Below, piece by piece: positions 36,064 to 44,674 of a stretch of 64,000 bases of DNA (positions within the stretch are counted from its first letter, which is position 1; the number at the start of each line of letters is the position of its first letter). The notes under the pieces are model-generated. The model searched no databases. It was not told the DNA's origin and saw nothing but the letters and a program-made list of their open reading frames with translations. Position numbers and translations under genes: made by a program. The stretch is from positions 3,186,003 to 3,250,002 of the forward strand of contig CBDDED010000003.1 of assembly GCA_965226825.1 (NCBI GenBank), written 5' to 3'. Source of the stretch: Io17-Chloro-G2 sp965226825 (GTDB lineage Bacteria > Chloroflexota > Dehalococcoidia > Lucifugimonadales > UBA3495).

Positions 36064-36813
36064 TTGATCGGGAAGGCGTTAGCGCTGTTGGTGGTTGCCG
36101 GGGCAGCCTTGGTCGTGTTTGAGTTGTTGCTCGTCAGTCCGGTGGCGGCACAGACGCCCAGGGCCACCAGGTCCTTCGCCGCGCCATCGGTGGTCCCGGG
36201 CGGTAGGCTGGAAGTAAGAATCACCGCTGCCGGATACGGCCCTTTTGGCCGGGTCGTGGAGACACTTCCCGCCGGGTTCAGATATTCGGGGTCTAGCCTA
36301 TCGGAAGATGCGGTTGAGGTTGAGGGCAGGACTGTTAGTTTTATTCTGTTTGGGATTGACCGCTTTTCGTACACCGTTAACGCCCCGAATCAGGAAGGTT
36401 CGCATACTTTCTCGGGAGTGCTAACTGACGCGCAGAAAGTTGATCGACCCGTAACAGGTAGTTCCAGGATAAGGGTGGGCCCCGACGCCACGCCGACACC
36501 GACGCGCACCGCCACGCCAACGCCGGAGCCCACAGCCACTCCCACGCCAACTCCGACTCCCAACCCGGAGCCCACTGTTACGTCAACGCCGGAGCCCACA
36601 GCCACGCCGACGCCACCGTCGACCCTCGCTCCGCGGCCCACTGCTGCGCTCGCGGTGGCGCCCACGCCCACGCCTACAGCGGAGCCTACGCCTCCGCCAG
36701 TGGAACCGGTTGAGGAGGGTGCAACGCCGATTTGGTTGATTGTTCTGGTGGTTGCCGGGGTGGTCCTCGTAATCGGCGGCATCGTGGCGTACGCAGCAAC
36801 GCGGAGGAGGTAG
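36064..36813 (+). CDS. Membrane-anchored surface protein with a Pro/Thr stalk
   Basis: 249 residues from a TTG start with GAGGGA upstream. It has a signal peptide (ALALLVVAGAALVVFELLLV, ending VAAQ). A beta-rich domain (about 32-140) follows: RSFAAPSVVPGGRLEVRITA, VVETLPAGFRYSGSSL and HTFSGVLTDAQK. I recognise this unit from other Chloroflexi and archaeal envelope proteins, but it has no assigned function. A long TPTP/EPTA stalk (about 141-215) leads to a C-terminal membrane helix (PIWLIVLVVAGVVLVIGGIV) and a short basic end (ATRRR). It sits 50 bp after the end of the giant protease's lost tail, on the same strand, and is probably its operon partner and cell-wall anchor. Confidence 0.75.
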   Translation: MIGKALALLVVAGAALVVFELLLVSPVAAQTPRATRSFAAPSVVPGGRLEVRITAAGYGPFGRVVETLPAGFRYSGSSLSEDAVEVEGRTVSFILFGIDRFSYTVNAPNQEGSHTFSGVLTDAQKVDRPVTGSSRIRVGPDATPTPTRTATPTPEPTATPTPTPTPNPEPTVTSTPEPTATPTPPSTLAPRPTAALAVAPTPTPTAEPTPPPVEPVEEGATPIWLIVLVVAGVVLVIGGIVAYAATRRR

Positions 36814-37303
36814 TCCGTACTTCAGAGCAACCAATCCCTGTTGAGACAGGCTCAGGCTTACGAAGTAAGGGATTCAATCCCGCGGGCATGCAGTCTTGGT
36901 GCATAGGCCTGACTCGTCCGGTAATGGCGGTCATCATGGCAAACCGAAGTGCGCTACAGCCGGAAGCCCACAGTTAAAAGCTCAATAGTTGGAATGAGAA
37001 AAAGCATCGCCCATAACCTCCGACCCACCAGATATATGGCCGACAGCTACTCCAGGTTTGCGCTCGGCCGGAAGAATGGTTGGATGAATACCTCGGAGGT
37101 TTGGTGAATACTGACGATTAGGTTGGGTGGTCAAGTGATCTGGTCCACGTGACTTGGTGCCTGGAGGAAAACGCCCACGCCATAGGGCAACACTGGACCT
37201 TGAACCTGGCGACGGCCCTTTAGGGTAGGCGCCCCGAGGCTGTGGACTGGCTAATGAGAGAATTTTTTCGTGACCGGTTCGGGCGGCGAATGCGCTAACC
37301 CTC
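36814..37303. other. Gap after the surface-protein genes
   Basis: No gene supported. A minus-strand frame spans 37680-36982, but its middle is made of the tandem repeat at 37304-37542 and it has no ribosome site, so I treat it as spurious. Confidence 0.4.
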
Positions 37304-37542
37304 CCCTGTGTGTGGTATGTTTTTTCGGGGGGCCACGCGTGAGTGTGGGCCCTTTTCTCTGTGTGTGGCAATAATTTTCGGGGACCGTACTCACGGGCAG
37401 GCGGATGCGCCAACCAAACCCTGTGTGTGGCAAAAATTTTCAGGGCATGCGTGAGAGGTGCCTTTCCCCTGTGTGTGGCAAAAATTTTCGGGCTCGTGTG
37501 ACAGTAGCCTCTCCCCTGTGTGTGGTAGAAATTTCCGAGAGG
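37304..37542. repeat. Degenerate tandem repeat with a CTGTGTGTGG core
   Basis: Five copies of a unit that begins CCCTGTGTGTGGCAAAAATT and continues TTCGGG. CTGTGTGTGG occurs at 37306, 37359, 37421, 37469 and 37516, so periods are 53, 62, 48 and 47 bp. The bases between cores are also partly similar (CGTGAG and GCCTTTCCCC recur), so it is a diverged tandem array rather than repeat plus unique spacers. A sixth partial copy (TGTGTGTGTGGTATG) is at about 37779. No cas gene is nearby. Confidence 0.75.
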
Positions 37543-38629
37543 CCTACCCCCGCGGGCCGGGCAGGCTGGCAGGCAATTTGGAATAATGATGGGAGTGGCG
37601 GCGGACACTCGGGCGATGCACCCACGCGCATGGGCGGTATTGGCCGAGGATTCCGGGTGGACGGGCCAAGGTTCTGGCACCCATTGGTTCTAATTGTAAA
37701 TTATGCCGCGAAAGTGTGCAGATGGAAAAGCAATTTTAGACCAATTTTTTTGCGGCTTTTTGGAGGGTGGGGGGTGTGTGTGTGGTATGTCTTTCGCGCG
37801 TCAAATATATTCAGATAAATGACCAAAAGGGTAATCAAGGGATGGGCTGCTTAGAAACGGTCTAGACCGCTTTCGACCCTTCAAGATTTTGCATGGGTTG
37901 ACATCCAAAATATAGGCTATACAACTGTTATATGAACTTCTTGATTTTGTTGGATGGGCTTTCAGCCATGGGGAAAGAAATGGTGTTTGCGGCCGTAATG
38001 GGAATGCTGGCGGTGGTTTTATCTTGCAGTCCGTTCGTTCCCTCGAACTGTCAATCGGGGAGGCATGTTGGGCCACTGGGGCGACGCAAAACTGTACCAT
38101 CCTGTGTCGAAGACCAGCATCAATATCCGCTCTACCGGTTCAGGGAAACGTCCGGCTGGCGGCTTGGGCATCGGGAGGTAAGTAAGAGGGCCTGGTGCGA
38201 CCTATTCTCTGTCAATCCGGTCTTGATTTTGGGATGCACCGCTCTCTCTTCCGCGCTTGAGGAGATAGCTCTCGCCGTTCATCTCGACAATGGTGTCTGG
38301 GCCTGCGACGCCTTTTCAATAACACAACCTGGAAGGCCTGCGATAGGAAGCGGGAAATGGTGACTGCGGCGATCGTCATAAGGTCCTTTGGGCAGCTGAT
38401 GGACCACGGGGCCACCAGGACTTACGTTCTGGCGACAACCGATGGTGCAGCCCGTGGATCAGTGCACTGCCCTTCATAACCGGGAGCGACGAAGAGTCAA
38501 AGGCTCGAGGACGAACGGAGAGACCAGTGTTGGAATCATATCGGAGTAACGGAACTAACACCTCACTCCATCTCAATTGTTTCCAGCTTACTGGGTCCAC
38601 TTGACCCATGATGACGAGGAGGAAAGACA
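37543..38629. other. Gene-poor island DNA upstream of alpA
   Basis: About 1.1 kb. AT-rich patches alternate with transposase debris. A plus-strand frame at 37932-38363 begins with a hydrophobic segment (MVFAAVMGMLAVVLSC) that resembles a lipoprotein signal. The rest overlaps an IstB-like relic on the other strand, so I do not call it a gene. Confidence 0.4.
38202..38309 (-). pseudogene. Possible IstB (IS21) C-terminal relic
   Basis: The minus frame reads DTIVEMNGESYLLKRGRES before a stop at 38202. This resembles the last residues of IstB helper ATPases of IS21 elements (xGESYRLK near the end). Only about 35 codons are recognisable, so the call is tentative. Confidence 0.35.
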
Positions 38630-38842
38630 ATGCAACTGGACAATTATCGACTGGTAAAACGCGAAGAGGTTCTAAGCTTGTGTGCGATTTCAAAGAGTAA
38701 CCTGTACAAAATGATCGAAAGGGAGGAGTTTCCCCGTCCAGTCAGAATCGGCCCCAGGTCTGTCGCTTGGCGGCAATCCGATGTGGCAACTTGGTTGCAG
38801 GACCGCCCTCTGACTTCAAGAGACGATTGCGTGACCCTCTAA
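38630..38842 (+). CDS. alpA: AlpA-family regulator / excisionase-like protein
   Basis: 70 residues, ATG 7 bases after AGGAGG. The MerR-like winged helix reads YRLVKREEVLSLCAISKSNLYKMI, then REEFPRPVRIGPRSVAWRQSDVATWL, the standard AlpA/phage regulator pattern. AlpA proteins activate or steer excision of P4-like integrated elements. The P4-type integrase at 40507-41697 is the likely partner in the same island. Confidence 0.85.
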   Translation: MQLDNYRLVKREEVLSLCAISKSNLYKMIEREEFPRPVRIGPRSVAWRQSDVATWLQDRPLTSRDDCVTL

Positions 38843-40120
38843 CCTTGCCCCAAGAATTTTCAACTCCGGGATCCACTTTGTCGGTTCGCATTCAGGGTCC
38901 TTCAAAACTGGTGGATATTCGCCCTGATGAAATGGGCCAAGTTGTTGTTACAGAATTGAGGCTGAATTGACCGACAGTAACGCTGCTCTCGACAGCGAAA
39001 CCAATGCCGAGTTCTACAATCACCTCCGCTGAACGTTTCCAACTCCTCGTGGGAAGTCGCCTCAGACTTGATATAAGCTCCGAAAGCCTAGACGGAATCC
39101 AAAAGCAGGGTGGTGGTGCATACGCGGTAACGCTGCCCGGTCATGAGGGTCAGGCCTCTTTCTCTCCCCACAGCTCGCCAGGAGAGTCAACACCGCTGAT
39201 AACCTCCGCCTACACGCTTCAACCACGCGTTGTGTTTAGTTGGCCACGAGGCAGCTGAGTTGGGCGCTGCTCAGGACAATGTCTCAGAAACGTGGCCGGG
39301 AACCCCGATTCTACCCAAGCCGTCGTTTTCTTAACGTCAATTGTCGATGTAATCGTAAGTCCTTGAAACGTATTACAAACCCTACAACGCCAAGAAGACT
39401 GGTATAGGCCTGTTAGGGTAGAGCGAAACCCGGCCAAGGGCTTTCCGGCCAGACTTCTAGCGTATGTTGGATAGGGACTTAAGCAGGCATGGATAAATTT
39501 CCGGGTTGGATGGAACATGGCAACCACAACAGCCGGCGTTAGTAGGTCATTCTGCCACCAGCGGTGACATTGAGGTCACTTTGGGGCGCTCGTACCTGAT
39601 ATAAAACAGTAGGCGGTTCTAAGTTTGGAGACATCCCACGCCGCCGCACGATGGCAAATGGAACTCACCCTGTTGGAGTGTGGGGGTTGGATGGGTAGTG
39701 TCCCTATTGTAGGATATAGATCCGCTTCGGAGGACTTCGTGACCCACTGGTTTCCCGCGAGTTGACTCTCCGGGGATGGGGCTCAATTGAAGACTTGGAC
39801 AGAAGGCAAGCGGAGAGAGGCTGTTGTCCTGAGTAGTACTTCGAATCGTGTGGGAATGGATGTGGGAATAAAGCCAATAAAAGGGGTTAATTCGTTCGGA
39901 TTAAAGCTAACTTATACAAATGGACGAATCCCCCCAGCCCCACCTCTAGTATTCCAAGGCATGTTGTCCCTTGGTAAATTTAGCAATCTGTTGTCGTGGT
40001 ATCATGCCCATCGCCCCCCACCCCGCCAGTTCCGGCCAGTTCTAAAACGTGGTTGATTTTTATGCCCATTTTAGTTTAGCCTTTCTCTTCCCTAAAAGAT
40101 GGGCCAGTGTGGCGGCGGAA
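38843..40120. other. Island DNA between alpA and transposase relics
   Basis: About 1.3 kb with no supported gene. Frames up to 102 codons occur but look random. At 39438-39462 the bases AAGGGCTTTCCGGCCAGACT (read as RAFRPDF) match the dispersed segment also seen at 53811-53837 and, inverted, near 25300. Confidence 0.4.
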
Positions 40121-40327
40121 TCATGGCCAATCTGGACGACGACCTGGGGGCACCGTGATAATGAGAAGACGAAACTGTGCGGTCAGGATTGCAGGGAAGG
40201 GTGGGGGCTGAGTGTTGTCTGGATCGTCTAGAACTTGGGAAGCGGCGTTTCCTCTACCGCGCTTGAGCCTGTAGCTCTCGCCGGTCACCTCAAGGAGGTG
40301 GACGTGAGGTGCCATCGGACAACAACG
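40121..40327 (-). pseudogene. Possible IstB (IS21) C-terminal relic, second copy
   Basis: The minus frame reads PHVHLLEVTGESYRLKRGRG, resembling the final strand of IstB proteins (GESYRLK), then continues without recognisable sequence to 40121. DNA similarity to 38202-38309 is limited to this motif. It abuts an IS66 relic on the other strand. Confidence 0.35.
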
Positions 40328-40503
40328 CAACTGTAAGAAGCCTCCGCGATCTGGCTACCGGCCCCAAGATCAGCGGATGCACCCGTTCGGACCAGGGTGC
40401 CGAAACTAAGATGGCATTGGCCTCCCTCTTCGGTACTTGGCGGGCCCGGGGTTTAAACTCACTCCAGGCTTACCGTGAAATGCTCGTTTCCCCTCCGGTC
40501 TGA
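40297..40503 (+). pseudogene. IS66-family transposase C-terminal relic
   Basis: The frame reads VPSDNNATVRSLRDLATGPK, then ISGCTRSDQGAETKMALASL and FGTWRARGLNSLQAYREML. It is the end of an IS66 transposase, where the family has DNNxAERxLR and KISGxTRS..G..TKMALASLFGTWRARGLNP. The usual AER is ATV here. Everything upstream of the motif is missing. Confidence 0.7.
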
Positions 40504-40506
40504 TTG

Positions 40507-41697
40507 TTAAGGTGACAACCCCAGAAAGTCGCTCCAAGCTTGCATCAGGGACCGTCTCCGGTCTAACAGGTCTGACCGGGCATAGCTTTGAACTACGCTT
40601 GATCCTACGCCGTGAGCTAAGGCCAATTCCATTACGGCAAAGCTGGCATCCGTCCTTTCAGCAGCCCAATCCCGGAAGCTAGACCGGAAACCGTGTGCTA
40701 CAGCGGGAACGTGTAGCCTGCGAAGCATGTAAGTTAAGGTGTTATCCGACAGGGCCTTGTTCGGAGTCAAGTCATTGGGAAAGACTAATGGGCTGCCATT
40801 AGTGGGCAAGGTTTGAGCCTCTTTCAATACGGCCATTGCACCGGTTGACAGGGGAACACGGTGTTCCTTCCGGCTTTTCATCCGAGCGGCTGAGATCGTC
40901 CACAGGGAATTGCCCATGTCGATTTCATCCCAAGTTGCCCCTCGGACTTCTCCAGAACGGGCAGCAGTCAAAACTAGGAATTTAAATGCGAGCTTCGTTG
41001 CTGGAAAGGCTGTGCTGGCCTCTACCGACCTAATCGCTGCCCCGATTTCGGGATATGGCAGGGCTTTGAAGTGTTCCTTGATCTTGGGCATGGGCGGCAG
41101 AGCCGCGTCAATCACGTCCCCAGCCGGATTGACCATGACATGCCCGTAGGCCATACCCCACGCCATAACCGTTTTGATTATTAGGCGGATTCTCCGGGCG
41201 GTTTCCGGCTTCACCGTCCAGATGGTGGTTAGGATATCGAGCACTTCAGTCCGGCCTATCCGGTCCAGGTGCACGTCTCCGATAGCGGGGAACACATACT
41301 TTTCCGCCCGTTGCCACCAATTGGATGTTGTCTTGGAATTGTCCCACTTGGCCGCATTCAAGGCGTGAACAATGCCAGCCGCTTTCCGAAAAGTTGGCGT
41401 AGTATCGGTAGTTTCTGCTTTGGAGCTTCCGCTGCGCCTTTTACCCTTCTGCGAAGTATCCGGGTCTCGTCCTTCCCTGACCGCTGCTTTATTGGCAACC
41501 GCGCGGCCCCGCGCCTCTGCGAGTGTTACGGACGGATACCCGCCAAGTCCCAAGTCTCGTCGCTTGCCGCCAGTGCTAATGCGCTGTACCCATGACTTGC
41601 TGCCATTGGGAGCAATGTACAGATAGAGCCCTCCGCTGTCTCCATACCGCCCCGGCTTCTTGAGATTCTTTACCGTCAGCGCCGTCAACACTGCCAT
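40507..41697 (-). CDS. int: P4-type tyrosine integrase
   Basis: 396 residues from the ATG at 41697 (MAVLTALTVKNLKKPGRYGDSGGLYLYI), preceded by GGAG. A longer frame from 41799 lacks a ribosome site. The N-terminal DUF4102 arm-binding domain (to about 90) is followed by a core-binding domain and the catalytic domain. The latter has the active-site arginine in LTAARSGEVRG, HGFRSSFRDWA (HxxR) and the tyrosine in VQSYARSDLLDRR. The gene begins 160 bp from the 3' end of tRNA-Leu on the same strand, the classical arrangement for P4-like islands that integrate in tRNA 3' ends. The island would extend toward lower coordinates. I found no second copy of the tRNA 3' end. Confidence 0.93.
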   Translation of the reverse strand: MAVLTALTVKNLKKPGRYGDSGGLYLYIAPNGSKSWVQRISTGGKRRDLGLGGYPSVTLAEARGRAVANKAAVREGRDPDTSQKGKRRSGSSKAETTDTTPTFRKAAGIVHALNAAKWDNSKTTSNWWQRAEKYVFPAIGDVHLDRIGRTEVLDILTTIWTVKPETARRIRLIIKTVMAWGMAYGHVMVNPAGDVIDAALPPMPKIKEHFKALPYPEIGAAIRSVEASTAFPATKLAFKFLVLTAARSGEVRGATWDEIDMGNSLWTISAARMKSRKEHRVPLSTGAMAVLKEAQTLPTNGSPLVFPNDLTPNKALSDNTLTYMLRRLHVPAVAHGFRSSFRDWAAERTDASFAVMELALAHGVGSSVVQSYARSDLLDRRRSLMQAWSDFLGLSP

Positions 41698-41856
41698 TTT
41701 GTCCGTCTCCGTTTCCCACCATTTTTCCCACAGTTGCACCGTGGCTGTGGGAAGACAATAACGGACGATGACGGACAAATCAAGCCAGGACGGCACCAAA
41801 CTTAGAAGGGGTTTGTGGGAAAAATGGACCTAGGTGGACGACTGAGGATGATTCGA

Positions 41857-41942
41857 TGGTGCCGGGGGCGGGAATCGAACCCGCACACCCGTAAAGGTAG
41901 CGGATTTTAAGTCCGCCGCGTCTACCGTTCCGCCACCCCGGC
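41857..41942 (-). tRNA. tRNA-Leu (UAA)
   Basis: 86 nt including an encoded CCA (41859-41857). The acceptor stem GCCGGGG pairs with CCCCGGC. The anticodon stem-loop GCGGA-CTTAAAA-TCCGC gives anticodon UAA. A long variable arm (TACCTTTACGGGTG) marks a class II tRNA, and the T-arm is GCGGGTTCGATTCCCGC. Its 3' end faces the P4-type integrase gene and is the probable attachment site of the island. Confidence 0.95.
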
Positions 41943-42134
41943 ATTGTGGCGCTTAAACCAAGAAGAGTAGTCTCGCGGGTTGGTGTGGAAGGTTATCCCG
42001 GTTAACGAGGGTGCGCTGACGGCGAGCCTACGCCTGGAAAGTGCCCCGCTGACCTTGCCGCTGCTTTGCGGGACCGGCGTGGAGCCTGGACTGTATCCCG
42101 GCTTGTTCGCATTTGCCGGCTTGTTCGCATTTGT

Positions 42135-42210
42135 TGGAGGCGACGGGCGGATTCGAACCGCCGAATAGAGGTTTTGCAGACCTCCGCCTTAACCACTTGG
42201 CTACGTCGCC
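42135..42210 (-). tRNA. tRNA-Cys (GCA)
   Basis: 76 nt with encoded CCA. The acceptor stem GGCGACG pairs with CGTCGCC, the discriminator is U (the tRNA-Cys identity base), and the anticodon loop CTGCAAA has anticodon GCA between GAGGT and ACCTC. The T-arm is GGCGGTTCGAATCCGCC. It lies between the two tRNA-Leu genes on the same strand, 24 bp from the next. Confidence 0.95.
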
Positions 42211-42233
42211 CCGGCGAGCAGAGTCTCGGAGAT

Positions 42234-42320
42234 TGGTGCCGAGGGCGGGATTTGAACCCGCACAGGCGAAAGCCCACGGCCCCCTCAAGACCGCGTGTCT
42301 ACCAATTCCACCACCTCGGC
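42234..42320 (-). tRNA. tRNA-Leu (GAG)
   Basis: 87 nt with encoded CCA. Acceptor GCCGAGG / CCTCGGC; D-arm TGGTGGAATTGGTAGACA; anticodon loop CTTGAGG (anticodon GAG); long variable arm; T-arm GCGGGTTCAAATCCCGC. First gene of a probable three-tRNA transcript (Leu-Cys-Leu) on the minus strand. Confidence 0.95.
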
Positions 42321-42511
42321 CCAGAGGTACGAACCCCATTATAGCATGTACCAGCGTAGCAGACACCCCGCCAACCCGGTTTTTGGAGGCCGGTGGGACC
42401 GTTTGTTATAATCCGCCCAGGCGCACTTAATCTCGTGGATGTTTTTCGGTCGTTCGTGAGTTCGACCGGGTGGCCGCCCCACTCTTACCGTTGTTCAAGG
42501 AGGACCTATTC

Positions 42512-42862
42512 TTGTCTGCCGGGAGAAATCGCCGCAAGCAGGTCCGACTGACGACGTTCGAGAACGAACCCTTGGCTCGGCTCGCTGAGCAGCGGCTCCG
42601 AGACCAGGGCATACCTTGCCTTTCGAGGTCGCTGGGCGGCGGTCCGGGACTTTGGGGATCGGCCTTCAATATCCCCCACGAAGTCCTGGTCTACGGTTCC
42701 GACGTGACCAAGGCCCGCGACCTCTTGGAACTGCCGCCGCTGGAAATCGCCGAACGCCAGGCCGCCGGCGAGGGTGAGGCCAACCCGCCACTGGACCGGC
42801 GGATGTTGACCGCCGGAGTAATCATCGTTGTGCTGGTGTTATTCTTGGTCCTGCGAATTTGA
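42512..42862 (+). CDS. DUF2007 (putative signal-transducing) membrane protein
   Basis: 116 residues from the TTG at 42512, 8 bases after AAGGAGG; an upstream GTG in frame (42470) has no such site. The N-terminal half (VRLTTFENEPLARLAEQRLRDQGIPCLSRSLGG...EVLVYGSDVTKARDLLE) is the DUF2007 ferredoxin-like fold. The C-terminal part ends in one membrane helix (LTAGVIIVVLVLFLVLRI). The family is annotated as signal transducing without a known mechanism. Confidence 0.8.
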   Translation: MSAGRNRRKQVRLTTFENEPLARLAEQRLRDQGIPCLSRSLGGGPGLWGSAFNIPHEVLVYGSDVTKARDLLELPPLEIAERQAAGEGEANPPLDRRMLTAGVIIVVLVLFLVLRI

Positions 42863-42973
42863 CACTGGTTTACCCGAATCCAAGCAAAACTGGGTCGGTC
42901 GGCGTCTTCCCAACCCTGGTTTCGGTCCGGCCTTTGGATGGCGGACACTATTAGCGCCGGGTAATGGTGGGTG

Positions 42974-43618
42974 ATGACCCTGATTTCCGTGTCAATCAGA
43001 TACGCCGTGCTGCTGGTTCCCGAACCGGCGTTCACCAGCCGCGCCTACCGGGCCAGGCAGATTATATGCGGGCAATACGGCAGTTGGGCGGCCGAAATGC
43101 TGATGGTCCACCTGATGCTTTCCCGTTTCTTCCCCTGCCCCGATGACCACCTGCCCGAGCTTACAGCCGGTCTGGACGCCATCGCCTCGGATAGCCGCGA
43201 GGCAGCACCCGGGTTTCCCATGTGCCACCACGGGGTTGCATCCCTGGAAGATGCGCCCGGAACCATCTTCCTGGATTTCACTCCCCAGGAACCAGACCAC
43301 CCGTTGTTAACCCTTCATGCCAGGGTCGCCGGCCTCGTGAATGGTGTGGCCGACGGCCCCGACGATGCCGTCAGCACCGAAACCGAAACGAGAATCTACC
43401 TTCCCTTGATGCAATATGCAGATCTTCCGGAAACGATTTTCGCGGACGCTGTTGAGTTCGCCGGGTCCGTAGTCGAAAACCTGGCGACTCCGAGCGGCGC
43501 CAACGCCTGGCGCTTGATGCTGGCGCGGTTTCAGTCCCAGTCCGCCGGCGAGTCGTGGGACCAGGGAGGATGGGCCAATGATGTCTCCTGGAAGCTTTTG
43601 GCCAGCTTCCCTCTCTGA
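42974..43618 (+). CDS. 2'-5' RNA ligase (2H phosphoesterase)-like protein
   Basis: 214 residues. The start resembles the 2H superfamily: YAVLLVPEPAFTSRAYRARQIICGQYG, then MVHLMLSRFFPC, an H-x-L motif in the usual place. The second H-x-T/S motif expected in the C-terminal half is not clear (RIYLPLMQYADL lacks the histidine), so activity is doubtful. It starts with two adjacent candidates, GTG at 42971 and ATG at 42974. It follows the DUF2007 gene by 111 bp on the same strand. Confidence 0.5.
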   Translation: MTLISVSIRYAVLLVPEPAFTSRAYRARQIICGQYGSWAAEMLMVHLMLSRFFPCPDDHLPELTAGLDAIASDSREAAPGFPMCHHGVASLEDAPGTIFLDFTPQEPDHPLLTLHARVAGLVNGVADGPDDAVSTETETRIYLPLMQYADLPETIFADAVEFAGSVVENLATPSGANAWRLMLARFQSQSAGESWDQGGWANDVSWKLLASFPL

Positions 43619-43741
43619 TTCTATGTGATCGTCAGGCCGCGACCCTACTCGACGACCGGCATGACCGGCAAACCCTTCCGGCGGCTTCCGGGTCTAGTCC
43701 CCTTCCCAATCAACATTTCCCACTGCTTAGGAGGAATACCC

Positions 43742-44596
43742 ATGAACAGCACTACTAAATTGAGACAGCTTTTGAACAGCGGGTCCATGGTGGTTGCGCC
43801 TTTTATTCTCAACGCTCTCCACGCCAGGATTGCCGAGTCCGTGGGGTTTGAAGCGGTGTACATGACCGGTTCGGGCACCGCTGCCGAGCGGGGTTTTCCC
43901 GACGTTGGCCTGCTGACGATGACCGAGATGGTTTCCAACGCAAAATACATCGCGGACGCGGTGGACATTCCCGTGATCTGTGACGCCGATACCGGCTACG
44001 GCAACCCCCTGAACGTCCAGCGCACCGTGCGGGAGTACCAGGCGGCGGGAGTTGCCGGAATACACATAGAAGACCAGCTGTTTCCCAAGAAATGCGGGTT
44101 TTTCGATGGCAAGCAGGTGATCGATCAAGAGGAGATGGTTCAGAAAATCCGGGCTGCGCTGGACGCCCGCACCGACCCTGATTTCGTGATCATCGCCCGT
44201 TGCGACGCTTATGCCGTCACGGGCTGGCCGGACACCGTGGACCGTTGCCAGGCCTACGTTGAGGCCGGGGCCGATATGGTTTTCGTGGACGGCATCAAGA
44301 CGGTGGACGATCTGAATAACTATGCCACCGATTTGGCCGGCCTACCCCGATTGTACAACGGCGACTTGCTGCCAACCCAGGACGTGGCCCAGCTGGGGTA
44401 CAAGGTCATGATCTGCGGCAGCACCATCTGGTTGGTGTACCAGCAGGTGCATCAGGCGTTCCTGGAGTTGAAATCCCAGGGCCGGGTTGACCCGGCCCGG
44501 TATGGGACCCGGATGGACGTGGCCGACCTGCTCGGGCTGGACCAAATCTACCAACTGGAACGGAAATACGGCGTGAGCCAACTGCCGGTGGCCTGA
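43742..44596 (+). CDS. Isocitrate lyase / PEP mutase family protein
   Basis: 284 residues from the ATG at 43742 behind TAGGAGG. The PEPM/ICL barrel is clear: FILNALHARIAESVGFEAVYMTGSG, VICDADTGYGNPLNV, GIHIEDQLFPKKCGFFDGK, IIARCDAY and ADMVFVDGI. The metal-binding D-x-D and E residues are present. The catalytic loop has KKCGF instead of the KKCGH/KRCGH of true isocitrate and methylisocitrate lyases. This fits the carboxyvinyl-phosphonate mutase, oxaloacetate decarboxylase and dimethylmalate-lyase side of the family. Substrate unknown. Confidence 0.85.
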   Translation: MNSTTKLRQLLNSGSMVVAPFILNALHARIAESVGFEAVYMTGSGTAAERGFPDVGLLTMTEMVSNAKYIADAVDIPVICDADTGYGNPLNVQRTVREYQAAGVAGIHIEDQLFPKKCGFFDGKQVIDQEEMVQKIRAALDARTDPDFVIIARCDAYAVTGWPDTVDRCQAYVEAGADMVFVDGIKTVDDLNNYATDLAGLPRLYNGDLLPTQDVAQLGYKVMICGSTIWLVYQQVHQAFLELKSQGRVDPARYGTRMDVADLLGLDQIYQLERKYGVSQLPVA

Positions 44597-44674
44597 TAAC
44601 CACCGCCGCCTCTCCCCTTAACCAGAAGGTACGCTGACCGGAGGGGGCGCTGACGGCTCCAAACCCCGCCGGAC

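Noticed and set aside
36869..36890. Left attachment site of the tRNA-Leu island (GGATTCAATCCCGCGGGCA resembles a tRNA T-arm)
   Set aside because: The match is partial and in the opposite orientation to the tRNA gene, so it cannot be the direct repeat expected for integration.
37304..37542. A CRISPR array
   Set aside because: Repeats are degenerate, spacing varies from 47 to 62 bp, the parts between cores resemble each other, and no cas gene is in the window.
36982..37680. A 232-residue minus-strand gene
   Set aside because: Its sequence is mostly the translated tandem repeat (YHTQGR / ATHRG patterns), with no ribosome site and no family resemblance.
37932..38363. A 143-residue lipoprotein gene
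   Set aside because: Only the first 25 residues look like a lipoprotein signal. The remainder overlaps an IstB-like relic on the other strand and has no conserved-looking sequence.
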